Assembly (NCBI GenBank): GCA_014843695.1
Contig: CM026390.1
Location: 11,882,904-11,946,903 of the forward strand
Direction of reading: 5' to 3'
Origin: Archivesica marissinica
Taxonomy: Eukaryota > Mollusca > Bivalvia > Venerida > Vesicomyidae
Length of the DNA: 64,000 nucleotides
The translations under genes and the position numbers were made by a program. The notes beneath the pieces were generated by a model. It made no database searches and had not been told where the DNA came from. It saw only the letters and a program-made list of their open reading frames with translations. The stretch's first letter is position 1. Each line of letters begins with the position of its first letter. Positions 10,956 to 24,785 of this stretch are shown here, piece by piece.

Positions 10956-13900
10956 CGTACAAGCACACTGTCTGGCTATCTCAAACTGTGGATAACTCAT
11001 TAATACATTGCATAACTGATAACATACCAGCACACTGTCTGGCTATCTCAAACTGTGGATAACTCATTAATACATTGCATAACTGATAACATACCAGCAC
11101 ACTGTCTGGCTATCTCAAACTGTGGATAACTCATTAATATATTGCATAACTGATAACGTACAAGCACACTGTCTGGCTATCTCAAACTGTGGATAACTCA
11201 TTAATACATTGCATAACTGATAACATACCAGCACACTGTCTGGCTATCTCAAACTGTGGATAACTCATTAATACATTGCATAACTGATAACGTACAAGCA
11301 CACTGTCTGGCTATCTCAAACTGTGGATAACTCATTAATACATTGCATAACTGATAACGTACAAGCACACTGTCTGGCTATCTCAAACTGTGGATAACTC
11401 ATTAATACATTGCATAACTGATAACATACCAGCACACTGTCTGGCTATCTCAAACTGTGGATAACTCATTAATACATTGCATAACTGGTAACATACCAGC
11501 ACACTGTCTGGCTATCTCAAACTGTGGATAACTCATTAATACATTGCATAACTGATAACGTACAAGCACACTGTCTGGCTATCTCAAACTGTGGATAACT
11601 CATTAATACATTGCATAACTGATAACATACCAGCACACTGTCTGGCTATCTCAAACTGTGGATAACTCATTAATACATTGCATAACTGATAACATACCAG
11701 CACACTGTCTGGCTATCTCAAACTGTGGATAACTCATTAATACATTGCATAACTGGTAACATACCAGCACACTGTCTGGCTATCTCAAACTGTGGATAAC
11801 TCATTAATACATTGCATAACTGATAACGTACAAGCACACTGTCTAGCTATCTCAAACTGTGGATAACTCATTAATACATTGCATAACTGATAACGTACAA
11901 GCACACTGTCTGGCTATCTCAAACTGTGGATAACTCATTAATATAACTGTTAACGTACCAGCACACTGTCTGGCTATCTCAAACTGTGGATAACTCATTA
12001 ATACATTGCATAACTGATAATGTACAAGCACACTGTCTGGCTATCTCAAACTGTGGATAACTCATTAATACATTGCATAACTGATAACATACCAGCACAC
12101 TGTCTGGCTATCTCAAACTGTTGATAACTCATTAATACATTGCATAACTGGCACACTGTGGTTATCTCAAACTGTGGATAACTCATAATACATTGCATAA
12201 CTGATAACATACGCACACTGTCTGGCTTCCAACTGTGTATCTCAAATATAACTGATAACGTACAGCACACTGTCTGGCTATCTCAAACTGTGGATAACTC
12301 ATTAATACATTGCATAACTGATATCAGCACACTGTCTGGCTATCTCAAACTGTGGATAACTCATTAATACATTGTATAACTGATACTACAAACACTGTCT
12401 GGCTATCTCAAACTGTGGATAACTCATTAATACATTGCTATAACTGATAATGATAACATACCAGCACACTGTCTGGCTATCTCAAACTGTGGATAACTCA
12501 TTAATACATTGTATAACTGATAACATACCAGCACACTGTCTGGCTATCTCAAACTGTGGATAACTCATTAATACATTGCATAACTGATAACATACCAGCA
12601 CACTGTCTGGCTATCTCAAACTGTGGATAACTCATTAATACATTGCATAACTGATAACGTACAAGCACACTGTCTGGCTATCTCAAACTGTGGATAACTC
12701 ATTAATACATTGCATAACTGATAACGTACAAGCACACTGTCTGGCTATCTCAAACTGTGGATAACTCATTAATATAACTGTTAACGTACCAGCACACTGT
12801 CTGGCTATCTCAAACTGTGGATAACTCATTAATACATTGCATAACTGATAACATACCAGCACACTGTCTGGCTATCTCAAACTGTGGATAACTCATTAAT
12901 ACATTGCATAACTGATAACGTACCAGCACACTGTCTGGCTATCTCAAACTGTGGATAACTCATTAATACATTGCATAACTGATAACGTACAAGCACACTG
13001 TCTGGCTATCTCAAACTGTGGATAACTCATTAATACATTGCATAACTGATAACATACCAGCACACTGTCTGGCTATCTCAAACTGTGGATAACTCATTAA
13101 TATAACTGATAACATACCAGCACACTGTCTGGCTATCTCAAACTGTGGATAACTCATTAATACATTGCATAACTGATACCAGCACACTGTCTGGCTATCT
13201 CAAACTGTGGATAACTCATTAATACATTGCATAACTGATAACGTACAAGCACACTGTCTGGCTATCTCAAACTGTGGATAACTCATTAATACATTGCATA
13301 ACTGATAACGTACAAGCACACTGTCTGGCTATCTCAAACTGTGGATAACTCATTAATACATTGCATAACTGATAACGTACAAGCACACTGTCTGGCTATC
13401 TCAAACTGTGGATAACTCATTAATACATTGCATAACTGATAACATACCAGCACACTGTCTGGCTATCTCAAACTGTGGATAACTCATTAATACATTGCAT
13501 AACTGATACCAGCACACTGTCTGGCTATCTCAAACTGTGGATAACTCATTAATACATTGCATAACTGATAACATACCAGCACACTGTCTGGCTATCTCAA
13601 ACTGTGGATAACTCATTAATACATTGCATAACTGATAACATACCAGCACACTGTCTGGCTATCTCAAACTGTGGATAACTCATTAATACATTGCATAACT
13701 GATAACATACCAGCACACTGTCTGGCTATCTCAAACTGTGGATAACTCATTAATACATTGCATAACTGATAACGTACAAGCACACTGTCTGGCTATCTCA
13801 AACTGTGGATAACTCATTAATACATTGCATAACTGGCACACTGTCTGGCTATCTCAAACTGTGGATAACTCATTAATACATTGCATAACTGATAACATAG

Positions 13901-16529
13901 CACATGTTGGTTTCAACTGTGGTACTCAAACTTGATAATGATAACATACCAGCACACTGTCTGGCTATCTCAAACTGTGGATAACTCATTAATACATTGC
14001 ATAACTGATATGTCAGCACACTGTCTGGCTATCTCAAACTGTGGATAACTCATTAATACATTGTATAACTGATAACATACCGCACACTGCTATCTCAAAC
14101 TGTGGATAACTCATTAATACATTGCTGATAACTGTCTGGCTATCTCAAACTGTGGATAACTCATTAATATAACTGTTAACGTACCAGCACACTGTCTGGC
14201 TATCTCAAACTGTGGATAACTCATTAATACATTGTATAACTGATAACATACCAGCACACTGTCTGGCTATCTCAAACTGTGGATAACTCATTAATACATT
14301 GTATAACTGATAACATACCAGCACACTGTCTGGCTATCTCAAACTGTGGATAACTCATTAATACATTGTATAACTGATAACATACCAGCACACTGTCTGG
14401 CTATCTCAAACTGTGGATAACTCATTAATACATTGTATAACTGATAACATACCAGCACACTGTCTGGCTATCTCAAACTGTGGATAACTCATTAATACAT
14501 TGTATAACTGATAACGTACAAGCACACTGTCTGGCTATCTCAAACTGTGGATAACTCATTAATACATTGTATAACTGATAACGTACAAGCACACTGTCTG
14601 GCTATCTCAAACTGTGGATAACTCATTAATACATTGCATAACTGATAACATACCAGCACACTGTCTGGCTATCTCAAACTGTGGATAACTCATTAATACA
14701 TTGTATAACTGATAACGTACCAGCACACTGTCTGGCTATCTCAAACTGTGGATAACTCATTAATACATTGCATAACTGATAACGTACAAGCACACTGTCT
14801 GGCTATCTCAAACTGTGGATAACTCATTAATACATTGCATAACTGATAACGTACAAGCACACTGTCTGGCTATCTCAAACTGTGGATAACTCATTAATAT
14901 AACTGTTAACATACCAGCACACTGTCTGGCTATCTCAAACTGTGGATAACTCATTAATACATTGTATAACTGATAACATACCAGCACACTGTCTGGCTAT
15001 CTCAAACTGTGGATAACTCATTAATACATTGCATAACTGATAACGTACAAGCACACTGTCTGGCTATCTCAAACTGTGGATAACTCATTAATACATTGTA
15101 TAACTGATAACGTACAAGCACACTGTCTGGCTATCTCAAACTGTTGATAATTCATTAATACATTGTATAACTGATAACATACAAGCACACTGTCTGGCTA
15201 TCTCAAACTGTGGATAACTCATTAATACATTGCATAACTGATAACATACCAGCACACTGTCTGGCTATCTCAAACTGTGGATAACTCATTAATACATTGT
15301 ATAACTGATACCAGCACACTGTCTGGCTATCTCAAACTGTGGATAACTCATTAATACATTGTATAACTGATAACTACCAGCACACTGTCTGGCTATCTCA
15401 AACTGTGGATAACTCATTAATACATTGTATAACTGATAACATACCAGCACACTGTCTGGCTATCTCAAACTGTGGATAACTCATTAATACATTGTATAAC
15501 TGATAACATACCAGCACACTGTCTGGCTATCTCAAACTGTGGATAACTCATTAATACATTGTATAACTGATAACAGCACACTGTCTGGCTATCTCAAACT
15601 GTGGATAACTCATTAATACATTGTATAACTGATAACATACCAGCACACTGTCTGGCTATCTCAAACTGTGGATAACTCATTAATACATTGCATAACTGTT
15701 AACATACAAGCACACTGTCTGGCTATCTCAAACTGTGGATAACTCATTAATACATTGTATAACTGATAACATACCAGCACACTGTCTGGCTATCTCAAAC
15801 TGTGGATAACTCATTAATACATTGCATAACTGATAACAGCACACTGTCTGGCTATCTCAAACTGTGGATAACTCATTAATACATTGTATAACTGATAACG
15901 TACAAGCACACTGTCTGGCTATCTCAAACTGTGGATAACTCATTAATACATTGTATAACTGATACCAGCACACTGTCTAGCTATCTCAAACTGTGGATAA
16001 CTCATTAATACATTGCATAACTGATAACGTACAAGCACACTGTCTGGCTATCTCAAACTGTGGATAACTCATTAATACATTGTATAACTGATACCAGCAC
16101 ACTGTCTAGCTATCTCAAACTGTGGATAACTCATTAATACATTGCATAACTGATAACGTACAAGCACACTGTCTGGCTATCTCAAACTGTGGATAACTCA
16201 TTAATACATTGTATAACTGATACCAGCACACTGTCTAGCTATCTCAAACTGTGGATAACTCATTAATACATTGCATAACTGATAACGTACAAGCACACTG
16301 TCTGGCTATCTCAAACTGTGGATAACTCATTAATACATTGTATAACTGATACCAGCACACTGTCTAGCTATCTCAAACTGTGGATAACTCATTAATACAT
16401 TGCATAACTGATAACGTACAAGCACACTGTCTGGCTATCTCAAACTGTGGATAACTCATTAATACATTGTATAACTGATACCAGCACACTGTCTAGCTAT
16501 CTCAAACTGTGGATAACTCAATAATACAT
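10956..16529. repeat. 67-bp array derived from exon 9 and its donor (about 80 units)
   Basis: Plus-strand unit: GCACACTGTCTGGCTATCTC, AAACTGTGGATAACTCATTA, ATACATTGCATAACTGATAA, CATACCA. On the gene strand GAGTTATCCACAGTTTGAGA, then TAGCCAGACAGTGTGCTG|GTACGTTATCAG, aligns with exon 9 GAGCTACCCAGAGTTTGAAA...CACTGTGTTG|GTACGTAATCAC. A 28-base exon segment is deleted, and the intron side ends in a matching ATGTATTA(T/A)TGAG. Unit subtypes differ at GCATAAC/GTATAAC, CATACCAG/CGTACAAG and in short deletions. Units at about 12140-12260, 13890-13940 and 14080-14140 are scrambled. Confidence 0.97.
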
Positions 16530-16800
16530 GACCACCCCATGGTCGAGTGGTTAAAGTCGCTGACTTATATACCACTGTAACCAATCATCACTGATGATCA
16601 CAGGTTCGAGCCCTGATCAGGCCGTGTCTCTTTATATAAAAAAGTTAGCAGTTTCTTACAGGAGGTTGCTGCACCAAGTACTGATTAGCCGCTGGAGCCT
16701 GCCCAGGAAAGGTGTTGTTAGGTAAACTGCCCGTCGCTCATATGGGCAACAAGTAACGACGTTAAATAAAGCTTAAAAAAACATTTAAAAAGAAAACAAA
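16530..16800 (+). mobile_element. SINE (family 3) with 13-bp target duplication
   Basis: A box in CATGGTCGAGTGGTTAAAGT, B box in ACAGGTTCGAGCCCTGATCA, and an A-rich end. Flanked by CTCAATAATACAT at 16517-16529 and 16801-16813, a perfect target-site duplication. It sits between the exon 9 donor and the 67-bp array, inside the first unit. Its 3' part (CCGTCGCTCATATGGGCAAC...AACGACGTTAAATAAA) is shared with family 2 SINEs. Confidence 0.93.
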
Positions 16801-16832
16801 CTCAATAATACATTTTGAAAGTGATTACGTAC

Positions 16833-16928
16833 CAACACAGTGCCTGAGAATAGATGAGATTGAGCGTATTTCTGCCTATTTCAAACTCTGGGTAGCTCAA
16901 GGATTTACAACAGTATTCCTTCATCAAC
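16833..16928 (-). CDS. TMC exon 9: EF.I..N.L.LIYSQ.LCW region; donor seeds the 67-bp array
   Basis: 96 bases, acceptor TTCACAG, donor TTG|GTACGT. One base completes an arginine from exon 8, then LMKEYCCKSLSYPEFEIGRN and TLNLIYSQALC, with TG left to join G of exon 10 for tryptophan. EFEI..N.L.LIY.Q.LCW is the conserved stretch leading into the pore-region helices in TMC proteins. Exon sequence from GAGCTACCC to the donor, minus 28 internal bases, is the evident source of the 67-bp array that fills the start of the next intron. Confidence 0.93.
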
Positions 16929-16977
16929 CTGTGAACAAACAAACACATTAATCAAGACCAAGTGCAAAGTGTGCAAG

Positions 16978-17200
16978 TCATGATAGCACAATGGTAGTGT
17001 GTTCGCTTCAGGTGCGAAAGGCCTGGAGTTCGAGCCCCGCTGGAGCCGTTACGATTGTGCCCTTAGGCAAGGCATTTATATTCCACATTCTCTCTCCCTC
17101 AGGGCAATGGATTCCATCAGGAATGAGGTCTCGAGTGTGATTAATATAAGTTGAAAGAACTTGTTTCGCAATCGAGCTAAAATAAATTTGTATTAACTAA
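16978..17200 (+). mobile_element. SINE family 1, near full length
   Basis: Complete tRNA-like head (GATAGCACAATGGTAGTGTG, GGAGTTCGAGCCCCGCTGG), body GCCCTTAGGCAAGGCATTTA, single CTCTCCCTCAGGGCAATGGA segment and the AATCGAGCTAAAATAAATTT tail. It lies about 50 bases upstream of the exon 9 acceptor. Confidence 0.9.
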
Positions 17201-17539
17201 TGCCACACATACAAACGCAAGCAGAAACACATGAAGGAGAGGACAACCATACGCTGTATAGCTTTCTGTCCAATTCCTTATTTCAATTGTTAATATTGTC
17301 AATAACCATGTACATGATAGAACATAAATATGTTTAAACCAAGCAAAAAAATCATTACAGGATCCCAAAACATGATCCCATCTCGTACCTCCTCGAACCG
17401 AACATAGAATACTAATGCTTAGTTCAGATATCAATTTAATAGATGTAGTCTCACATTTAGCTCAAAACAAAGGCGTGCATATATTAGAAAACATATACAC
17501 ATAATTGGTAGCACATCTTGGAATGGTCATCTGTCTAAA

Positions 17540-17995
17540 TAACCCTTTCCTTCATAGATATTTAATATACTATTATATCTCCATACAAACGAAAGCCATT
17601 TAGCTATCGTGCAGTGTATAAGTAGTCGCCATATCTATCTCCATAGATATTACTGGGACTACATGAGATTCTGGCCTTAATTATGAACATTGGTTTGGCT
17701 ACTACATTGTCAATGTATGTTGTATTGGTAATGGCGCCAAGAGGTGCTTCTATGAGGGAAAGGGTTATGAACATTGGTTTGACTACTACATTGTCAATGT
17801 ATGTTGTATTGGTAATGGCGCCAAGAGGTGCTTCTATGAGGGAAAGGGTTAAGCAACTGGGTTTGTCTATCAGAGTTTGAGTATCTAAAGCGTAACTTAT
17901 TCCAAAACTGATGAGGGAAAGGGTTAAGTAACTGGGTTTTTCTATCAGAGTTTGAGTATCTAAAGCGTAACCTATTCCAAAACTGATGGAAGATA
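17540..17995. mobile_element. MITE (AACCCTTTCC type) with duplicated 3' portion
   Basis: Starts TAACCCTTTCCTTCATAGAT; its inverted end CTATGAGGGAAAGGGTTA occurs twice because 84 bases (ATGAACATTGGTTTGGCTAC onward) are duplicated in tandem at 17683-17850. A second tandem pair of about 75 bases with TCTATCAGAGTTTGAGTATC follows to 17990. Confidence 0.75.
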
Positions 17996-18104
17996 TACAC
18001 AAAAATATAATAATATATGCTATATGCAAAAACACAAAAACCTCTTAAAATAAGGAAACTAATACATAAAACTGGTTGAAGAAAATAATAAACACACAAC
18101 GTAC

Positions 18105-19150
18105 ATGAATACATTAAAGTACACACAATGTACATGAATACATTAAAGCACAAACAATGTACATGAATACATTAAAACACACAATGTACATGAATACATT
18201 AAAACACACACAATGTACATGAATACATTAAAGCACAAACAATGTACATGAATACATTAAAACACACAATGTACATGAATACATTAAAACACACACAATG
18301 TACATGAATACATTAAAACACACACAACGTACATGAATACATTAAAACACACAATGTACATGAATACATTAAAACACACACAATGTACATGAATACATTA
18401 AAACACACACAATGTACATGAATACATTAAAACACACACACAATGTACATGAATACATTAAAACACACACAATGTACATGAATACATTAAAACACACAAT
18501 GTACATGAATACATTAAAGCACACACAATGTACATGAATACATTAAAGCACACACAATGTACATGAATCCATTAAAACACACACAACGTACATGAATACA
18601 TTAAAACACACAATGTACATGAATACATTAAAACACACACAATGTACATGAATACATTAAAACACACACAACGTACATGAATACATTAAAACACACACAA
18701 TGTACATGAATACATTAAAGCACACACAATGTACATGAATACATTAAAACACACAATGTACATGAATACATTAAAACACACAATGTACATGAATACATTA
18801 AAGCACACACAATGTACATGAATACATTAAAACACACACACAATGTACATGAATACATTAAAGCACACACAATGTACATGAATACATTAAAACACACACA
18901 ATGTACATGAATACATTAAAACACACACAATGTACATGAATACATTAAAGCACACACAATGTACATGAATACATTAAAACACACACAATGTACATGAATA
19001 CATTAAAACACACACAATGTACATGAATACATTAAAACACACAATGTACATGAATACATTAAAACACACAATGTACATGAATACATTAAAACACACACAA
19101 TGTACATGAATACATTAAAACACACAATGTACATGAATACATTAAAACAA
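18105..19150. repeat. 27-31-bp minisatellite ACATGAATACATTAAA (about 37 units)
   Basis: Unit CACACACAATGTACATGAAT then ACATTAAAA, varying in the number of CA steps. It lies in the middle of the 16.8-kb intron 8 with no similarity to an exon. Confidence 0.95.
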
Positions 19151-19500
19151 AAGATTGTGAGTATGGTGTATATTCACCGATGTGTCGACATCAGCTGTAT
19201 GGGGAACTGACATAGGGGAACTTGGGGGAAGTGGTTATATAGTAAATAAATTGTTCTCAACCATCAATCAGGACTTCAGAGCCTTGCCGACATATCAGTG
19301 AGTATCTATGGTAGATACCGTATTTATTCCAAAAGACATGTGGACATTTATGTGACCATCATGACCAGCTCTAAAGTTCGAACTAATTATTTCCCCCAAA
19401 TGAAATTCCAGATTTAAGCAATAAAATACAGCTTTATCAACAGTGAGTTTCCTTATATTCTTATCTTTGGAGCATATTTAATTCCACTAATACTGTTGAT
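19151..19500. other. Intron sequence without recognised features
   Basis: Short unique spacer between two arrays. Nothing recognised. Confidence 0.6.
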
Positions 19501-19509
19501 TCACACGGA

Positions 19510-22500
19510 TCCATTACCGCATACACACATACAACTGGTGCTGCTTCTAGGAGGGAATGGGTTAATCCTTTACTACATACAAGTATACAACTGGTGCTGC
19601 TTCTAGGAGGGAATGGATTAATCCGTTACTACATACAAGTATACAACTGGTGCTGCTTCTAGGTGGGAATTGGTTAATCCGTTACTACATACAAGTATAC
19701 AACTGGTGCTGCTTCTAGGAGGGAATGGATTAATCCTTTACTACATACAAGCATACAACTGGTGCTGCTTCTAGGAGGGAATGGGTTAATCCTTTACTAC
19801 ATACAACTGGTGCTGCTTCTAGGAGGGAATGGATTAATCCTTTACTACATACAAGCATACAACTGGTGCTGCTTCTAGGAGGGAATGGATTAATCCTTTA
19901 CTACATACAAGCATACAACTGGTGCTGCTTCTAGGAGGGAATGGATTAATCCATTACTACATACAAGTATACAACTGGTGCTGCTTCTAGGAGGGAATGG
20001 GTTAATCCATTACTACATACAAGTATACAACTGGTGCTGCTTCTAGGAGGGAATGGGTTAATCCGTTACTACATACAAGTATACAACTGGTGCTGCTTCT
20101 AGGAGGGAATGGATTAATCCTTTACTACATACAAGTATACAACTGGTGCTGCTTCTAGGTGGGAATGGGTTATCCGTTACTACATACAAGTATACAACTG
20201 GTGCTGCTTCTAGGAGGGAATGGATTAATCCTTTACTACATACACACATACAACTGGTGCTGCTTCTAGGTGGGAATGGGTTAATCCTTTACTACATACA
20301 AGTATACAACTGGTGCTGCTTCTAGGAGGGAATGGGTTAATCCATTACTACATACAAGTATACAACTGGTGCTGCTTCTAGGAGGGAATGGATTAATCCG
20401 TTACTACATACAAGTATACAACTGGTGCTGCTTCTAGGAGGGAATGGGTTAATCCTTTACTACATACACACATACAACTAGTTCTGCTTCTAGGAGGGAA
20501 TGGGTTAATCCGTTACTACATACACACATACAACTAGTTCTGCTTCTAGGAGGGAATGGGTTAATCCTTTACTACATACACACATACAACTGGTTCTGCT
20601 TCTAGGAGGGAATGGGTTAATCCGTTACTACATACACACATACAACTGGTGCTGCTTCTAGGAGGGAATGGGTTAATCCGTTACTACATACACACATACA
20701 ACTGGTGCTGCTTCTAGGAGGGAATGGGTTAATCCATTACTACATACAAGTATACAACTGGTGCTGCTTCTAGGAGGGAATGGGTTAATCCATTACTACA
20801 TACACACATACAACTAGTTCTGCTTCTAGGAGGGAATGGGTTAATCCATTACTACATACACACATACAACTGGTGCTGCTTCTAGGAGGGAATGGGTTAA
20901 TCCGTTACTACATACACACATACAACTAGTGCTGCTTCTAGGAGGGAATGGATTAATCCTTTACTACATACACACATACAACTAGTGCTGCTTCTAGGAG
21001 GGAATGGATTAATCCTTTACTACATACAAGCATACAACTAGTGCTGCTTCTAGGAGGGAATGGGTTAATCCTTTACTACATACAAGCATACCACTGGTGC
21101 TGCTTCTAGGAGGGAATGGGTTAATCCGTTACTACATACAAGTATACAACTGGTGCTGCTTCTAGGAGGGAATGGATTAATCCTTTACTACATACAAGCA
21201 TACAACTAGTGCTGCTTCTAGGAGGGAATGGATTAATCCGTTACTACATACAAGTATACAACTGGTGCTGCTTCTAGGAGGGAATGGGTTAATCCATTAC
21301 TACATACAAGTATACAACTGGTGCTGCTTCTAGGAGGGAATGGATTAATCCTTTACTACATACAAGCATACAACTGGTGCTGCTTCTAGGAGGGAATGGG
21401 TTAATCCTTTACTACATACAACTGGTGCTGCTTCTAGGAGGGAATGGATTAATCCTTTACTACATACAAGCATACAACTGGTGCTGCTTCTAGGAGGGAA
21501 TGGATTAATCCTTTACTACATACAAGCATACAACTGGTGCTGCTTCTAGGAGGGAATGGGTTAATCCTTTACTACATACAAGCATACAACTGGTGCTGCT
21601 TCTAGGAGGGAATGGGTTAATCCTTTACTACATACAACTAGTGTTGCTTCTAGGTGGGAATGGATTAATCCTTTACTACATACAACTGGTGCTGCTTCTA
21701 GGAGGGAATGGATTAATCCTTTACTACATACAAGCATACAACTGGTGCTGCTTCTAGGAGGGAATGGGTTAATCCTTTACTACATACAACTGGTGCTGCT
21801 TCTAGGAGGGAATGGATTAATCCTTTACTACATACAAGCATACAACTGGTGCTGCTTCTAGGAGGGAATGGATTAATCCTTTACTACATACAAGCATACA
21901 ACTGGTGCTGCTTCTAGGAGGGAATGGGTTAATCCGTTACTACATACAAGTATACAACTGGTGCTGCTTCTAGGAGGGAATGGGTTAATCCGTTACTACA
22001 TACAAGCATACAACTAGTGTTGCTTCTAGGTGGGAATTGGTTAATCCTTTACTACATACAACTGGTGCTGCTTCTAGGAGGGAATGGATTAATCCTTTAC
22101 TACATACAAGCATACAACTGGTGCTGCTTCTAGGAGGGAATGGGTTAATCCTTTACTACATACAACTGGTGCTGCTTCTAGGAGGGAATGGATTAATCCT
22201 TTACTACATACAAGCATACAACTGGTGCTGCTTCTAGGAGGGAATGGATTAATCCTTTACTACATACAAGCATACAACTGGTGCTGCTTCTAGGAGGGAA
22301 TGGGTTAATCCGTTACTACATACAAGTATACAACTGGTGCTGCTTCTAGGAGGGAATGGGTTAATCCTTTACTACATACAATCATACAACTGGTGCTGCT
22401 TCTAGGAGGGAATGGGTTAATCCGTTACTACATACAAGTATACAACTGGTGCTGCTTCTAGGAGGGAATGGGTTAATCCATTACTACATACAAGTATACA

Positions 22501-24139
22501 ACTGGTGTTGCTTCTAGGAGGGAATGGGTTAATCCATTACTACATACAAGTATACAACTGGTGCTGCTTCTAGGAGGGAATGGGTTAATCCGTTACTACA
22601 TACAAGTATACAACTGGTGCTGCTTCTAGGAGGGAATGGATTAATCCTTTACTACATACAAGTATACAACTGGTGCTGCTTCTAGGTGGGAATGGGTTAT
22701 CCGTTACTACATACAAGTATACAACTGGTGCTGCTTCTAGGAGGGAATGGGTTAATCCTTTACTACATACAAGTATACAACTGGTGCTGCTTCTAGGAGG
22801 GAATGGGTTAATCCTTTACTACATACAAGCATACCACTGGTGCTGCTTCTAGGTGGGAATGGGTTAATCCTTTACTACATACAAGCATACAACTAGTGCT
22901 GCTTCTAGGAGGGAATGGGTTAATCCTTTACTACATACAACTGGTGCTGCTTCTAGGAGGGAATGGATTAATCCTTTACTACATACAACTGGTGCTGCTT
23001 CTAGGAGGGAATGGATTAATCCGCTACTACATACAAGTATACAACTGGTGCTGCTTCTAGGAGGGAATGGGTTAATCCATTACTACATACAAGTATACAA
23101 CTGGTGCTGCTTCTAGGAGGGAATGGGTTAATCCTTTACTACATACAAGCATACAACTGGTGCTGCTTCTAGGTGGGAATGGGTTAATCCGTTACTACAT
23201 ACAAGTATACAACTAGTGCTGCTTCTAGGAGGGAATGGGTTAATCCTTTACTACATACAAGCATACAACTAGTGCTGCTTCTAGGAGGGAATGGGTTAAT
23301 CCTTTACTACATACACACATACAACTAGTTCTGCTTCTAGGAGGGAATGGGTTAATCCGTTACTACATACACACATACAACTGGTGCTGCTTCTAGGAGG
23401 GAATGGGTTAATCCGTTACTACATACACACATACAACTAGTGCTGCTTCTAGGAGGGAATGGATTAATCCTTTACTACATACACACATACAACTAGTGCT
23501 GCTTCTAGGAGGGAATGGGTTAATCCTTTACTACATACAAGCATACCACTGGTGCTGCTTCTAGGAGGGAATGGGTTAATCCGTTACTACATACAAGTAT
23601 ACAACTGGTGCTGCTTCTAGGAGGGAATGGGTTAATCCATTACTACATACAAGTATACAACTGGTGCTGCTTCTAGGAGGGAATGGATTAATCCGTTACT
23701 ACATACAAATATACAACTGGTGCTGCTTCTAGGAGGGAATGGGTTAATCCATTACTACACACAAGCATACAACTGGTGCTGCTTCTAGGTGGGAATGGGT
23801 TAATCCGTTACTACATACAAGTATACAACTGGTGCTGCTTCTAGGAGGGAATGGGTTAATCCGTTACTACATACAATCATACAACTGGTGCTGCTTCTAG
23901 GAGGGAATGGGTTAATCCGTTACTACATACAAGTATACAACTGGTGCTGCTTCTAGGAGGGAATGGATTAATCCTTTACTACATACACACATACAACTGG
24001 TGCTGCTTCTAGGAGAGAATGGGTTAATCCGTTACTACATACAAGTATACAACTGGTGCTGCTTCTAGGAGGGAATGGGTTAATCCTTTACTACATACAC
24101 ACATACAACTGGTGCTGCTTCTAGGAGGGAATGGGTTAA
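19510..24139. repeat. 56-bp array apparently derived from a TTAA MITE end (about 84 units)
   Basis: Unit TACAACTGGTGCTGCTTCTA, GGAGGGAATGGGTTAATCCG, TTACTACATACAAGTA. A 46-base subtype lacks one CAAGTATA-like step. GCTTCTAGGAGGGAATGGGTTAA matches the terminal sequence of MITEs in this window (GCTTCTATGAGGGAAAGGGTT). The last copy ends exactly at GGGTTAA (24139), as a transposon terminus would. Confidence 0.95.
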
Positions 24140-24785
24140 AGAGGTTATTAGATTATTTATGATTATGAATTTGATTGTTTTTATACTGCAAAGACAGAGA
24201 CCAGACTTTATTAGAATAACTACGGTATATATATATATAATCAGTCCACTTTCAGCCTTACCTCTCCCATATGATTCTGTTTTTGGTGCATTAAAAATGC
24301 ATAGAAATATCACAAAAGCAAGAGAAAAGACCAGCACAGAAATATCCAATAAATAGCACATGTGCAGGGCACATTCTAGGGCAGAATGTTAGGGAGAAGT
24401 GAGAAAGCATTAAATGGCGTTATTTAATAAATTTCAACAAAATATGTTTAAAATGCACAGTATCACCATTGAATAGTTGGAGTGCTTCATGTACTAGGCC
24501 AGTGTATCTTATTGGACACATTGTTTTTTTAGGGAAAAGTGGGGTCTCCAGGGGGCGAAGTCAGAGTCCCTAGGGAGACTATTTTGCCCATTTAGTCCTC
24601 TAGAATGAGCCCTGATGTAAATGTAAGAAGAACGATCAGAGAATATATTATAAAACTCATACACGTATATTTATCACATGAACTAGCTTGTATCTGGTTC
24701 AATATACAAATCACAAATTTCTAATATTTTGCACATCTAATAAAAGAAATCTAATCACGCTACTTCAACTTGTATTACTCTGCAT
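24140..24785. other. Intron sequence, includes a short AT dinucleotide run
   Basis: An AT-rich spacer with TATATATATATATA near 24225. No exon or mobile element recognised. Confidence 0.6.

Noticed and set aside
10956..16529. CRISPR-like array (regular repeats)
   Set aside because: Repeats are head to tail with no unique spacers, in a eukaryotic intron, and derive from exon 9. The same reasoning applies to all other arrays here.
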